Notes under the pieces: model-generated
What the model was told of the DNA's origin: nothing
Database searches by the model: none
The model's input: only the letters and a program-made list of their open reading frames with translations
Part shown: positions 1 to 6,367 of the stretch, in pieces
Numbering within the stretch: the stretch's first letter is position 1
Layout of the letters: every line of letters begins with the position of its first letter
Translations under genes and position numbers: made by a program
DNA from: Candidatus Lindowiibacteriota bacterium
GTDB lineage: Bacteria; Lindowbacteria; 2-12-FULL-62-27
Direction: 5' to 3'
Length of the DNA stretch: 20,751 nt
Assembly (NCBI GenBank): GCA_023249255.1
Contig: JAHFCY010000026.1
Location: 1 to 20,751, forward strand

Positions 1-3000
1 CACAAGGACAAAGGTCGTTTGAACGCCTGCGCTCTCCAGCAGTGAGGCAAATAAGACGGAAAAATCATCGCAGTCTCCCGTCCGGCGTTCCAGCGTTTCG
101 CGCGGATACTGGACGAAATCGATGGGCATCTCGCCCGAAGTGTTTCGAATAGCCGGCAGGTTTGGGTCAGTGACGTAGGCCAGTCCAATTTTGCTCACAA
201 GCTGATACAGAGCCATGGCTTCCGATACGTGATCGTTCACGTAAGGAAAGCGTCGCGCGTGCGCCGAGCTTGCGAAGGCGTGATTTCGAAAGTCCATGAC
301 TGCGGGATCCGAAGAATTCACAAATACGGCCAACATGTCCGGTAGATCCCACGTCAGACCGTTTCGACCGATCAAGCGCAAGTTCTCGACACGTGAATAG
401 ACCATCCGGGGAGGAAACCCCGCAGAAACGTCGATTTTGCACTGGAGGTTTGAAAATTGCTCAACCGTCCTGAACACGTCGCGTTTAAGGGTCACGGGAA
501 GGTTGACAATTTTGGTGACGCCCGGGAACAGACGATCCACCTTGATTTCAGACGGGAAATCCATCTGACCGGCAATGTTGACGGATACCTTGATCTGCGT
601 GAGAATCCTGTCCGTCATATTCCGGATTTCAAACTGTCCGATACCCTCGCGGTCGGCGTACGAGGCGTACGCTCCAGCGTAGATGTCTCTCAAATCCAAT
701 TTAAACGCAAAATCCTCCGATGCGCCTCCGGACAGATCCGGCTTTTGCGGGATCCATTCGGCGAGACAACCCGGAGTGATATTCCTGCCCGGCATCGTTT
801 CCAGAATCTCGCACTCTGAAAGATTCGAATGGATCCGAACGATCTTGCATCGGCCGACTTTTCCCCCCTTCGGGTTGCTCATATTGAACTCGTCTCCGGC
901 GGAATATCCCCATTCTTCGCCGCCGGAGAGGATGATCCGCTCGGGTGTCTTCCGGACGACGACGCTTTCGCGACGGAATCCGCCCATGACCATTCGAATG
1001 ATCTTGTCTCCAAGATCCAATATCGCTTTTTCTCCCTGGAGGTATAACGTGGGAAAATGTTCGATGTTGTTTGTCTCGTCGCGAAACAACACATCCGCAG
1101 AAACGTATTTATCGCGATCAGACACTTTGATTTCCCAGACAGATGCGCTCCCGCCGCCCGTGCTGCCATCTCCGTTTATCTCGACTTGGAAACGGTCGCT
1201 TAATTTCCGCTTCAAATAGAGTTCCAGAACGTCTTTCAGCCAGAACCGCGAATACTCACCCAGTTCTCCTCCCGACGTCCTGACAACGATGCGGATCTTT
1301 TTTTTCTCTTCCGCGATTTCCGGGAAAAACCCGGAGGATTCGGGAGTACGCGTCGTTTCATCGAGCAGAAAGTCAGGAATGAATGGGTAAATACCCGTGG
1401 TCTTGAGTCTGTTCAGATTCACAGCAGCATTCTCGAAATCTCCGGATTCGAAATAGATCAGACTTCGAAGAAGCAGTGTCTCGTAAAAGTATTCGTCCAA
1501 ATGGTATTTACCGCCGATGTCATTGATGCGTTCTGCGGTATCGAGATCGCGGAAGGCCGCTCGCGTATCTCCATTCTTATATTCAGTCCATGCCATGAGA
1601 TTGTACAGGCCGCTATTGTAGTGATAATAATCATCCTCCGGAGACAGGGAGCGTTCAGAGAGGTGGGACTCGCTGATCGCATAAAATGTGTCGAATGCGG
1701 CGGGGTTTCCGTGCAGCTGAAAAAACTTCGTCAATACGTCAAGCGCCGATAGGTACCGATTCTGTCCCAAGTACAACTTGGCCAGATCGCCATTGTAGTT
1801 GAGTAACGCAGGCGTGGCATCGCAGCCGTCCTGCAAATCTCTTTCTGCTTCATTGACTTTACCGACGTAATAATTCTCCTCCGCCGAAAGTAGGTTGTCG
1901 AGAAATGTTGGGCCAACATCCTTCTTATATCTTTCAATGTTTGTGAAGTTTTTTAAAATATGGAATCCCAGACATCTCTGTATCATAAACCCTGTCTTGT
2001 CAAATCCGAGATATGAATGTGTTAAGCGATAATAGGCGTTTGGGCCGCTATTGCGCTTGAGATAGTCGATGACCTCTGAGTCGTTCTGAAAATTCAGAAT
2101 GTCGTATAACGAATTGCTTACGCACAAATCACGGCCGCAATTGCGGATGGTAAAGCGGCTTTCAGGATCCAGCAGATGCAGTTTGTTGTCTATGAGAAAT
2201 TTATAATCATGTATCCCGTCCTTCCTGATTTTTGTGATTCCCTCCCACAATCCATCTCCGTCCGGATCCCGGAGAATCGTTTCTATACTGCCCTGCGATC
2301 TGACCGACAACGCATTGGGAGCAAAGAGTCGGAGCCGGACATCCACGAAATCCTTAGAAGTCGTCGTCCGCCATTCTTCCATCTGCTCTTCCGAATCAAC
2401 GTCGATGATAGAATTGGCACTTCCATCGTCGAGGTAAATCCCTTCCGGATCTCGTGTCCACATGAAACTGCCGCTACTCTCAACCACAAACTTGTATTTG
2501 TAGGTTCCTTTCGCCAGCTTCAAATGGATATGCCAGCGGTTGTCGGTATCGGACGACATTTTATATTGATCTTTATTTTTCGATGCGCTGATATCCCCGT
2601 TGTTGGCATACAGCCAATTGTTAAAATCCCCGGCCACGTACACATTCTCCGCATCCGGGTTGTAGTACGTGAATTCAACAGCATATGTCGATGGAGTTTC
2701 GGCGGTGGGTACAGTCAACGGCGCCGGTTGAGGGGTTGTCTCACCGTCAGTCACAACTCGGATCGAATTGCCATAACCCCCTTCCTCCGATTCCGTCGCC
2801 GCAGGATCGGCAATCCAATTTCCGTCAACTACAAATTTGTAGGGATGCTGGCCATTCGGCAGAGGAATTTCAACAACCCATGCGCCATTTTCGTCCCTTT
2901 TCATGGGTGTTTTCTTGGTGTCCCACTGGTTGAACTCGCCGGCCCAGAAGACTTGCCTGGCGTTCGAATTTACGTAAGAAAATTTTTCCATTCGAGCATC

Positions 3001-3213
3001 AGCTGAAGTGAGAAAGAACAGAAGGGGTGAGATGAGTAGAAAGCCGCGCAAAAACCGGCAGGTGATCGGGATAGGGTATGCCGTCAGGATCGGAGGCTTA
3101 TTGACTCCAGTATTTTTAATCGGCGACCGCCACCATATACCGCGGATCCAGAACGGGTCGAAGGATGAGCGGGGCGGCTCGTAGCCCGCCCGCTTAAGGT
3201 TCGACGTATCCAT
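1..3213 (-). CDS. Large exported multidomain protein: three glycogen-binding-like E-set modules, repeat region, transglutaminase-like domain (C-terminus off window)
   Basis: The frame is open from 3213 to the left edge, at least 1071 codons. Numbered from the ATG at 3213, a hydrophobic segment (RGFLLISPLLFFLTS, about 56-70) is followed by ADA, a good signal peptidase I site. Three AMPK/CBM48-like beta modules follow: VFWAGEFNQW and PYKFVVDG (about 78-160), VYVAGDFNNW and KYKFVVE (about 176-262), and a weaker copy with DYKFLID (about 290-350). A TPR-like helical stretch lies at about 430-595. Next come a beta region resembling CsgG/FlgT-associated domains and an NEW-type beta sandwich. Residues 1045-1051, TGDCDDF, match the transglutaminase-like catalytic Cys motif; the His and Asp would lie off window. 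The ATG overlaps the upstream stop (TGATG), but it leaves about 53 residues before the hydrophobic core. A TTG at 3051 would give a normal short signal peptide, so the start is uncertain. Domain calls rest on motifs; the overall function is unknown. Confidence 0.85.
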   Translation of the reverse strand, partial: MDTSNLKRAGYEPPRSSFDPFWIRGIWWRSPIKNTGVNKPPILTAYPIPITCRFLRGFLLISPLLFFLTSADARMEKFSYVNSNARQVFWAGEFNQWDTKKTPMKRDENGAWVVEIPLPNGQHPYKFVVDGNWIADPAATESEEGGYGNSIRVVTDGETTPQPAPLTVPTAETPSTYAVEFTYYNPDAENVYVAGDFNNWLYANNGDISASKNKDQYKMSSDTDNRWHIHLKLAKGTYKYKFVVESSGSFMWTRDPEGIYLDDGSANSIIDVDSEEQMEEWRTTTSKDFVDVRLRLFAPNALSVRSQGSIETILRDPDGDGLWEGITKIRKDGIHDYKFLIDNKLHLLDPESRFTIRNCGRDLCVSNSLYDILNFQNDSEVIDYLKRNSGPNAYYRLTHSYLGFDKTGFMIQRCLGFHILKNFTNIERYKKDVGPTFLDNLLSAEENYYVGKVNEAERDLQDGCDATPALLNYNGDLAKLYLGQNRYLSALDVLTKFFQLHGNPAAFDTFYAISESHLSERSLSPEDDYYHYNSGLYNLMAWTEYKNGDTRAAFRDLDTAERINDIGGKYHLDEYFYETLLLRSLIYFESGDFENAAVNLNRLKTTGIYPFIPDFLLDETTRTPESSGFFPEIAEEKKKIRIVVRTSGGELGEYSRFWLKDVLELYLKRKLSDRFQVEINGDGSTGGGSASVWEIKVSDRDKYVSADVLFRDETNNIEHFPTLYLQGEKAILDLGDKIIRMVMGGFRRESVVVRKTPERIILSGGEEWGYSAGDEFNMSNPKGGKVGRCKIVRIHSNLSECEILETMPGRNITPGCLAEWIPQKPDLSGGASEDFAFKLDLRDIYAGAYASYADREGIGQFEIRNMTDRILTQIKVSVNIAGQMDFPSEIKVDRLFPGVTKIVNLPVTLKRDVFRTVEQFSNLQCKIDVSAGFPPRMVYSRVENLRLIGRNGLTWDLPDMLAVFVNSSDPAVMDFRNHAFASSAHARRFPYVNDHVSEAMALYQLVSKIGLAYVTDPNLPAIRNTSGEMPIDFVQYPRETLERRTGDCDDFSVLFASLLESAGVQTTFVLV
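3168..3194. repeat. Imperfect hairpin after the second motor-domain gene
   Basis: Two 12-base arms (3168-3179 and 3183-3194) pair except for two central positions, around a 3-base loop. The arms begin AGCGGG and end CCCGCT. It lies just downstream of the 378-aa gene's stop and inside the N-terminal extension of the exported-protein frame. There is no U-run, so it is not a classical terminator. It could be an RNA-stability or attenuation hairpin, and it hints that 3052-3212 may be untranslated. Confidence 0.5.
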
Positions 3214-4349
3214 CAAACATACGCCTTCAACCGCTTTTCGACGATCTTTGGATTTTCCCCATGCTCAATAGCGAGCAGGCCGGCGTGGGCGATGTGCAGA
3301 CGCGTTTGGAGTGTGCGAAGACAGGTCTGAATTGAGTTTTGCAGGATCGACCTGGCGGTTTCCGGGACAGTCTTTAAAATCAGAATGCGAACGAAGCGTC
3401 CGATCAGCGGGTCTCTGATGCGATCAAGCCACCTGTTGAGGGTCTCGAGTTTGTTCGTCCGAACATGCCGGTTGGTCCTCGCGATCCATTCGAGCAGTTG
3501 GACACGAGTAAGGTCTGTCAGATATTTCGAGATGAAATTTTCCACATCGTCAGGCACTTTCTCCTCCGTTGAGAACACAAATGGCCGGAGTTGCTCCCGG
3601 ATCGCGTTGGAAAAATATCCGTCGAGAATCATGTTCATGCCGTCCGTGAGCATGCCGGTTTTGATCGTGGTTTCCATGATGATGAGATCGACATGCCGCT
3701 GGAGGCTACCTGTAACAACAGCCGGAGCCACGCCGTCGGTTACGAGGCGGATCCCTTCTCTGATGACGATAGACCCCGATACGTTCTGCAGAAAATCCAG
3801 CGAGATGACACCGCTTCGCCGAGCGAGCTGCGCGGCGGCAACCAGAAAAGCGATAAGATCGGCCTCCGTCATCTCCAGAAGTCCTTTGGGCGCCAGTTCG
3901 GATGTGACCTTGCGAAGAAATTCGGCGTCTGGGTCAGGTTTGTCCGGTTGTTTTTGAATCGGTTTCGGCACCGGAAGGTCTGCGGCATTTTTGAAATTTT
4001 CCGCCAGATCCAGAATTCGGCCCGCGATCTTTGCCAAATAGTTTTCCACGAAGTGCCTTTTTGCATCCTCGCGCGATTGAATGCTCTCTTCCGCCCATTT
4101 GTGATCGCCGACAATATTATTTTCGAAATCGGGCACCGCCTCTTCATAATCGTCGATACACATTCGGATCCAGTCTTTCGAAACATTAGTCAAGATTTTC
4201 CGGGAAAACTCCGTATCCAAACCTCCGGTGAACCAGATCATATGGATGATATCGAGGTCCCGCAAATGACCCATGGTCCGACGAATGGCCATGTCCGAAA
4301 GCGACGCCATGCCACTTAGTTTTTGGATGAGCGCGTTCTGGTCAGACAT
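3213..4349 (-). CDS. FliG-C-like / tandem soluble MotA-domain protein B (378 aa)
   Basis: Residues 8-70 resemble the C-terminal charged-helix domain of FliG: SLSDMAIRRTM, then FSRKILTNVSKDW, then IDDY, which lines up with the flagellar NMSQRAADILRDDL segment and keeps the acidic pair D66/D67. A Pro/Lys/Asp-rich linker (about 121-142) leads to two copies of a MotA cytoplasmic fold, about 158-258 and 278-378. Copy 1 has QLARRSGVISLDF and LVTDGVAPAVV, matching the MotA pattern ARREGLLALE...DG. Copy 2 ends GLLAIEHGENPKIVEKRLKAYV-like, as after MotA TM4. The MotA transmembrane helices are absent, and I see no hydrophobic stretch long enough to span a membrane. The start overlaps the previous stop by 8 nt, with AAGG 4 nt upstream. 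No database search was possible; the family assignment is by pattern, the function is unknown, and a cytoplasmic location is inferred. Confidence 0.82.
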   Translation of the reverse strand: MSDQNALIQKLSGMASLSDMAIRRTMGHLRDLDIIHMIWFTGGLDTEFSRKILTNVSKDWIRMCIDDYEEAVPDFENNIVGDHKWAEESIQSREDAKRHFVENYLAKIAGRILDLAENFKNAADLPVPKPIQKQPDKPDPDAEFLRKVTSELAPKGLLEMTEADLIAFLVAAAQLARRSGVISLDFLQNVSGSIVIREGIRLVTDGVAPAVVTGSLQRHVDLIIMETTIKTGMLTDGMNMILDGYFSNAIREQLRPFVFSTEEKVPDDVENFISKYLTDLTRVQLLEWIARTNRHVRTNKLETLNRWLDRIRDPLIGRFVRILILKTVPETARSILQNSIQTCLRTLQTRLHIAHAGLLAIEHGENPKIVEKRLKAYV

Positions 4350-5544
4350 AGGCCTTGACGCGCAAGTCGATCTGATCCGGACCGTCGGCCTGCCGGATCG
4401 CCCTCACTCCCTCCATGAGCATGGAATATTTGTTCCTCAATTTGTTCAAAAATGTGTCGCACCCGGTCTGGATGATCGATCGCGTCACTTCCGGCGCTGT
4501 GCCATCCATCACGAGCACGAGCGCATCCGACACAAGCGGCTCTTTGATGCATCCAACCAGTTTCTCCAACGAGATCACGCCTCTCGATCGGCCGATTCGG
4601 GACATGCGAATGACCAGCTCAATGATTTCGGCCGGAGTCAATTCCAGAAAGCGTTTGCCCATGATGTCTTCGAGCGAAGTCGATTCCGGGGCCGTCGAGC
4701 CCTGAATACGCGTTCGAAGTTTGTCTTCAAGAGATTCGGTCTTCTCGCCGTGTTCGATCCCCATGATTCCTTCGGTGATGATTTCCGTCTTGGTCCGGCT
4801 TTCAACCAGGATTGCTTCGATCATCGGGCAAAGAATATCCCGAATCTGCTTGTCGTTCGCCTGGTCAACGATGAGTTCGATGCCCTTCTTCAGCACTGGA
4901 TCCGCGGCGGCGTCCCGCATGAAGCTCATCGACATCACACCCTGCCGCACAACCATCCCGCCGGCAATTTTGAACAGATCGACAATGGCCGTTTCTGCCA
5001 GATCGAGGATGGATTTTGACACGGCTCCGGTCAGGATGCGTTCCATGGAACCGGAGGAAGGGCTGAGAATTCCGGATTCCTCGGAGGATCTGAACTTCGA
5101 CACCCGTTCTAAAAAACGCGAGGCCGCCTCAATTTTCGCCTGTTGATATTCTTTCTCTTCCTTCTGTGCTTTCGTTTCTTCAGCAACTGATTTGCCCGGG
5201 GCGGGTAATGTCCCGCCTATTGCAGACAGGAGGTTATCAATTTCATTTTGCGACAAAATACCAGCCGTTTTTTTCGGCAGGCTTCTTAGCGCGCCTTTGC
5301 CCTTCACAACTCCCTCTGCCGATCCGGAATCTTGTACAAAGATCGCCTGTTTCAAATACTCCGGCGCATTCGGCAAAAATGATCCGCAGAACCGGGACTC
5401 CAGCCCACCGCTCACCTCGATGGCGGAGATAAACTCCTCCGGCAGAACGTACTTCAATATTTTCCGAACCGCTTCGTCCGTGAGCGACGTCAGACTGTTG
5501 AGTTGAGATTTCAACGAATCGGTGTCTTCCATCATGCCGTCCAT
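4342..5544 (-). CDS. FliG-C-like / FliM-peptide / tandem soluble MotA-domain protein A (400 aa)
   Basis: This is a paralogue of the next gene downstream. Residues 15-68 are FliG-C-like (SLTDEAVRKILKYVLPEEF, then PEYLKQAI), but the acidic pair of FliG is replaced by Q/A. Residues 95-110 read GILSQNEIDNLLSAIG, a close match to the LSQxEIDxLLxA peptide that opens FliM and binds phospho-CheY; here it is internal. A charged helical linker (about 120-155) precedes two MotA-cytoplasmic-like copies, about 180-280 and 300-400. Copy 2 keeps RSRGVISLE (R321, E327) and VLVMDGTAPEV, like MotA ARREGLLALE and DG. Each copy continues straight into the post-TM4 segment (ITEGIMGIEHGE; LMEGVRAIRQADG), so the membrane helices are cleanly missing. 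Both paralogues end in KAYV. The first ATG is used; the ATGs at residues 4 and 5 are alternatives. The function is unknown. Confidence 0.85.
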   Translation of the reverse strand: MDGMMEDTDSLKSQLNSLTSLTDEAVRKILKYVLPEEFISAIEVSGGLESRFCGSFLPNAPEYLKQAIFVQDSGSAEGVVKGKGALRSLPKKTAGILSQNEIDNLLSAIGGTLPAPGKSVAEETKAQKEEKEYQQAKIEAASRFLERVSKFRSSEESGILSPSSGSMERILTGAVSKSILDLAETAIVDLFKIAGGMVVRQGVMSMSFMRDAAADPVLKKGIELIVDQANDKQIRDILCPMIEAILVESRTKTEIITEGIMGIEHGEKTESLEDKLRTRIQGSTAPESTSLEDIMGKRFLELTPAEIIELVIRMSRIGRSRGVISLEKLVGCIKEPLVSDALVLVMDGTAPEVTRSIIQTGCDTFLNKLRNKYSMLMEGVRAIRQADGPDQIDLRVKAYV

Positions 5545-5552
5545 CCGACCGG

Positions 5553-5581
5553 ACTGTAATATTTTTCTGGAATCCAGTCAA
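5553..5581 (-). promoter_or_regulatory. Candidate sigma70-type promoter for the motor-domain gene pair
   Basis: On the minus strand TTGACT (5581-5576) is followed after 17 nt by TACAGT (5558-5553). Only 8 nt separate the -10 from the ATG at 5544, which would give a leaderless or nearly leaderless mRNA; no Shine-Dalgarno is visible. The -35 lies within the left arm of the inverted repeat at 5573-5624. Confidence 0.4.
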
Positions 5582-5624
5582 AGCAGGGTCGACCGCTGCA
5601 CAAAGGGGTCAATTTTTGACTGGA
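5573..5624. repeat. 10-bp perfect inverted repeat, candidate operator
   Basis: TCCAGTCAAA at 5573-5582 is the exact reverse complement of TTTGACTGGA at 5615-5624, with a 32-nt spacer. The left arm covers the candidate -35 of the motor-domain operon, about 30 nt from its start codon. It could be a repressor or activator site, or a stem in RNA. No regulator gene is adjacent. Confidence 0.55.
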
Positions 5625-5694
5625 CGAGCAGACATCCTGTCTTAAAGAGGAGACGGCCAGTCTCAAAGAGCAAACGGCCAGCCTCAAACGGCTG
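5620..5694. repeat. 21-bp tandem repeat, about 3.5 degenerate copies
   Basis: Units start at 5620, 5641, 5662 and 5683 (partial). The two best copies share CTYAAAGAGSARACGGCCAGY; the 5620 copy matches less well (about 13 of 21). The period is 7 codons. The plus frame would encode a leucine heptad (LKEETAS, LKEQTAS) ending in TAA at 5740-5742, with no ATG. The minus strand has a 42-codon GTG frame (5706-5578, GRLLFET repeats). Neither has convincing start signals, so I read it as a repeat or a gene remnant. Confidence 0.6.
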
Positions 5695-5759
5695 TCTGAT
5701 ATCCACTCCAAGTCAATTTTGAAACTGCTGAAAACACTCTAACCGCATTGCATGGTCTG

Positions 5760-6317
5760 TCAAAAAAGCCCGAACGTTTTTTTGATCAATCCTCTCCGGA
5801 GTAGTTCCTCTTTTAAAAGTTTCCGTTCGCGGCGGGCGTAGAGTTTGTAGTTTTGTTTGTATTCCTTCATCAATTCGTCATCCGAAGAATCGCGGACGAC
5901 TTTGTGAAATCCTTCGGGGCTGGGCGGCGCGGCGCCTGCGGCGGGTTTGGGCGTGGGCGAGTCGCCGGCCAGGAGTTTGGTTTTCGGCAAAAGTTCCCAT
6001 TCGTCCCACTCGGTATGTTTGATCCAGTCGTTGGTCAGAACGTCACCTTTCTTGACCATCTCGATCAGGGCGTTCTTGGAAAACGGGCCGATGACCGCTC
6101 CGCTGCCGGCCTTGCGGACCATCCAGCCGACGTTGGGCGGAAGCTCGACTGTTGCGGCGACCCAGAGAAATGACAGCTCCTGAAATTCCTTTGCGGATTT
6201 CCAGTCTTCAGTGCCTTCACGGCACAGAAGAACGTCCGGCTTGACGAACTCCGTCAGTTGTTCCGGGCGATACGGACCATAGATTTGACTGTCGACCCAT
6301 GCATACCAGCGATCCAT
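5760..6317 (-). CDS. Tandem GYF_2-like domain protein (185 aa)
   Basis: Two copies of a GYF_2/DUF4339-like fold can be seen. Residues 1-55 have WYAWVDSQIYGPYRPEQL and then the EGTEDWKSA segment. Residues 62-115 have GWMVRKAGSGAVIGPFS, then GDVLTNDWIKH and EWELL. In this family the aromatic W..v..GP pattern forms a peptide- or proline-binding surface, usually in scaffold or membrane-associated proteins. A Pro/Ala linker (about 122-133) is followed by a basic, probably helical C-terminus rich in Lys, Arg and Tyr. No signal peptide or transmembrane segment is visible, so it is probably cytoplasmic. It has its own candidate promoter directly upstream and lies between uvrC and the motor-domain operon, same strand, 215 bp from the latter. 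Its role is unknown; the domain call is by motif. Confidence 0.75.
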   Translation of the reverse strand: MDRWYAWVDSQIYGPYRPEQLTEFVKPDVLLCREGTEDWKSAKEFQELSFLWVAATVELPPNVGWMVRKAGSGAVIGPFSKNALIEMVKKGDVLTNDWIKHTEWDEWELLPKTKLLAGDSPTPKPAAGAAPPSPEGFHKVVRDSSDDELMKEYKQNYKLYARRERKLLKEELLRRGLIKKTFGLF

Positions 6318-6323
6318 CGCTGA

Positions 6324-6352
6324 AGACTACGCGGGTTTCAGATGGAAGTCAA
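6324..6352 (-). promoter_or_regulatory. Candidate promoter for the GYF_2-like gene
   Basis: Minus strand TTGACT (6352-6347), a 17-nt spacer, then TAGTCT (6329-6324). Six nt separate the -10 from the ATG at 6317, so initiation would fall on or next to the start codon. No Shine-Dalgarno is visible, so a leaderless mRNA is likely if the promoter is real. Confidence 0.4.
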
Positions 6353-6367
6353 CAAATCGCCGTGGCG

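Noticed and set aside
2176-3006. Plus-strand open frame (276 codons) in the left region
   Set aside because: The minus strand carries a continuous frame with E-set motifs through the same bases; the plus product has no recognisable motif.
3591-5019. Plus-strand open frames (242 and 248 codons) opposite the motor-domain genes
   Set aside because: They are antisense shadows; the minus-strand products are paralogous to each other and match known folds.
5578-5706. Short minus-strand GTG frame (42 codons, repeated GRLLFET) and plus-strand heptad frame ending at 5742
   Set aside because: Both arise from the same 21-bp repeat; neither has a convincing start or ribosome site, so they are described as a repeat, not as genes.
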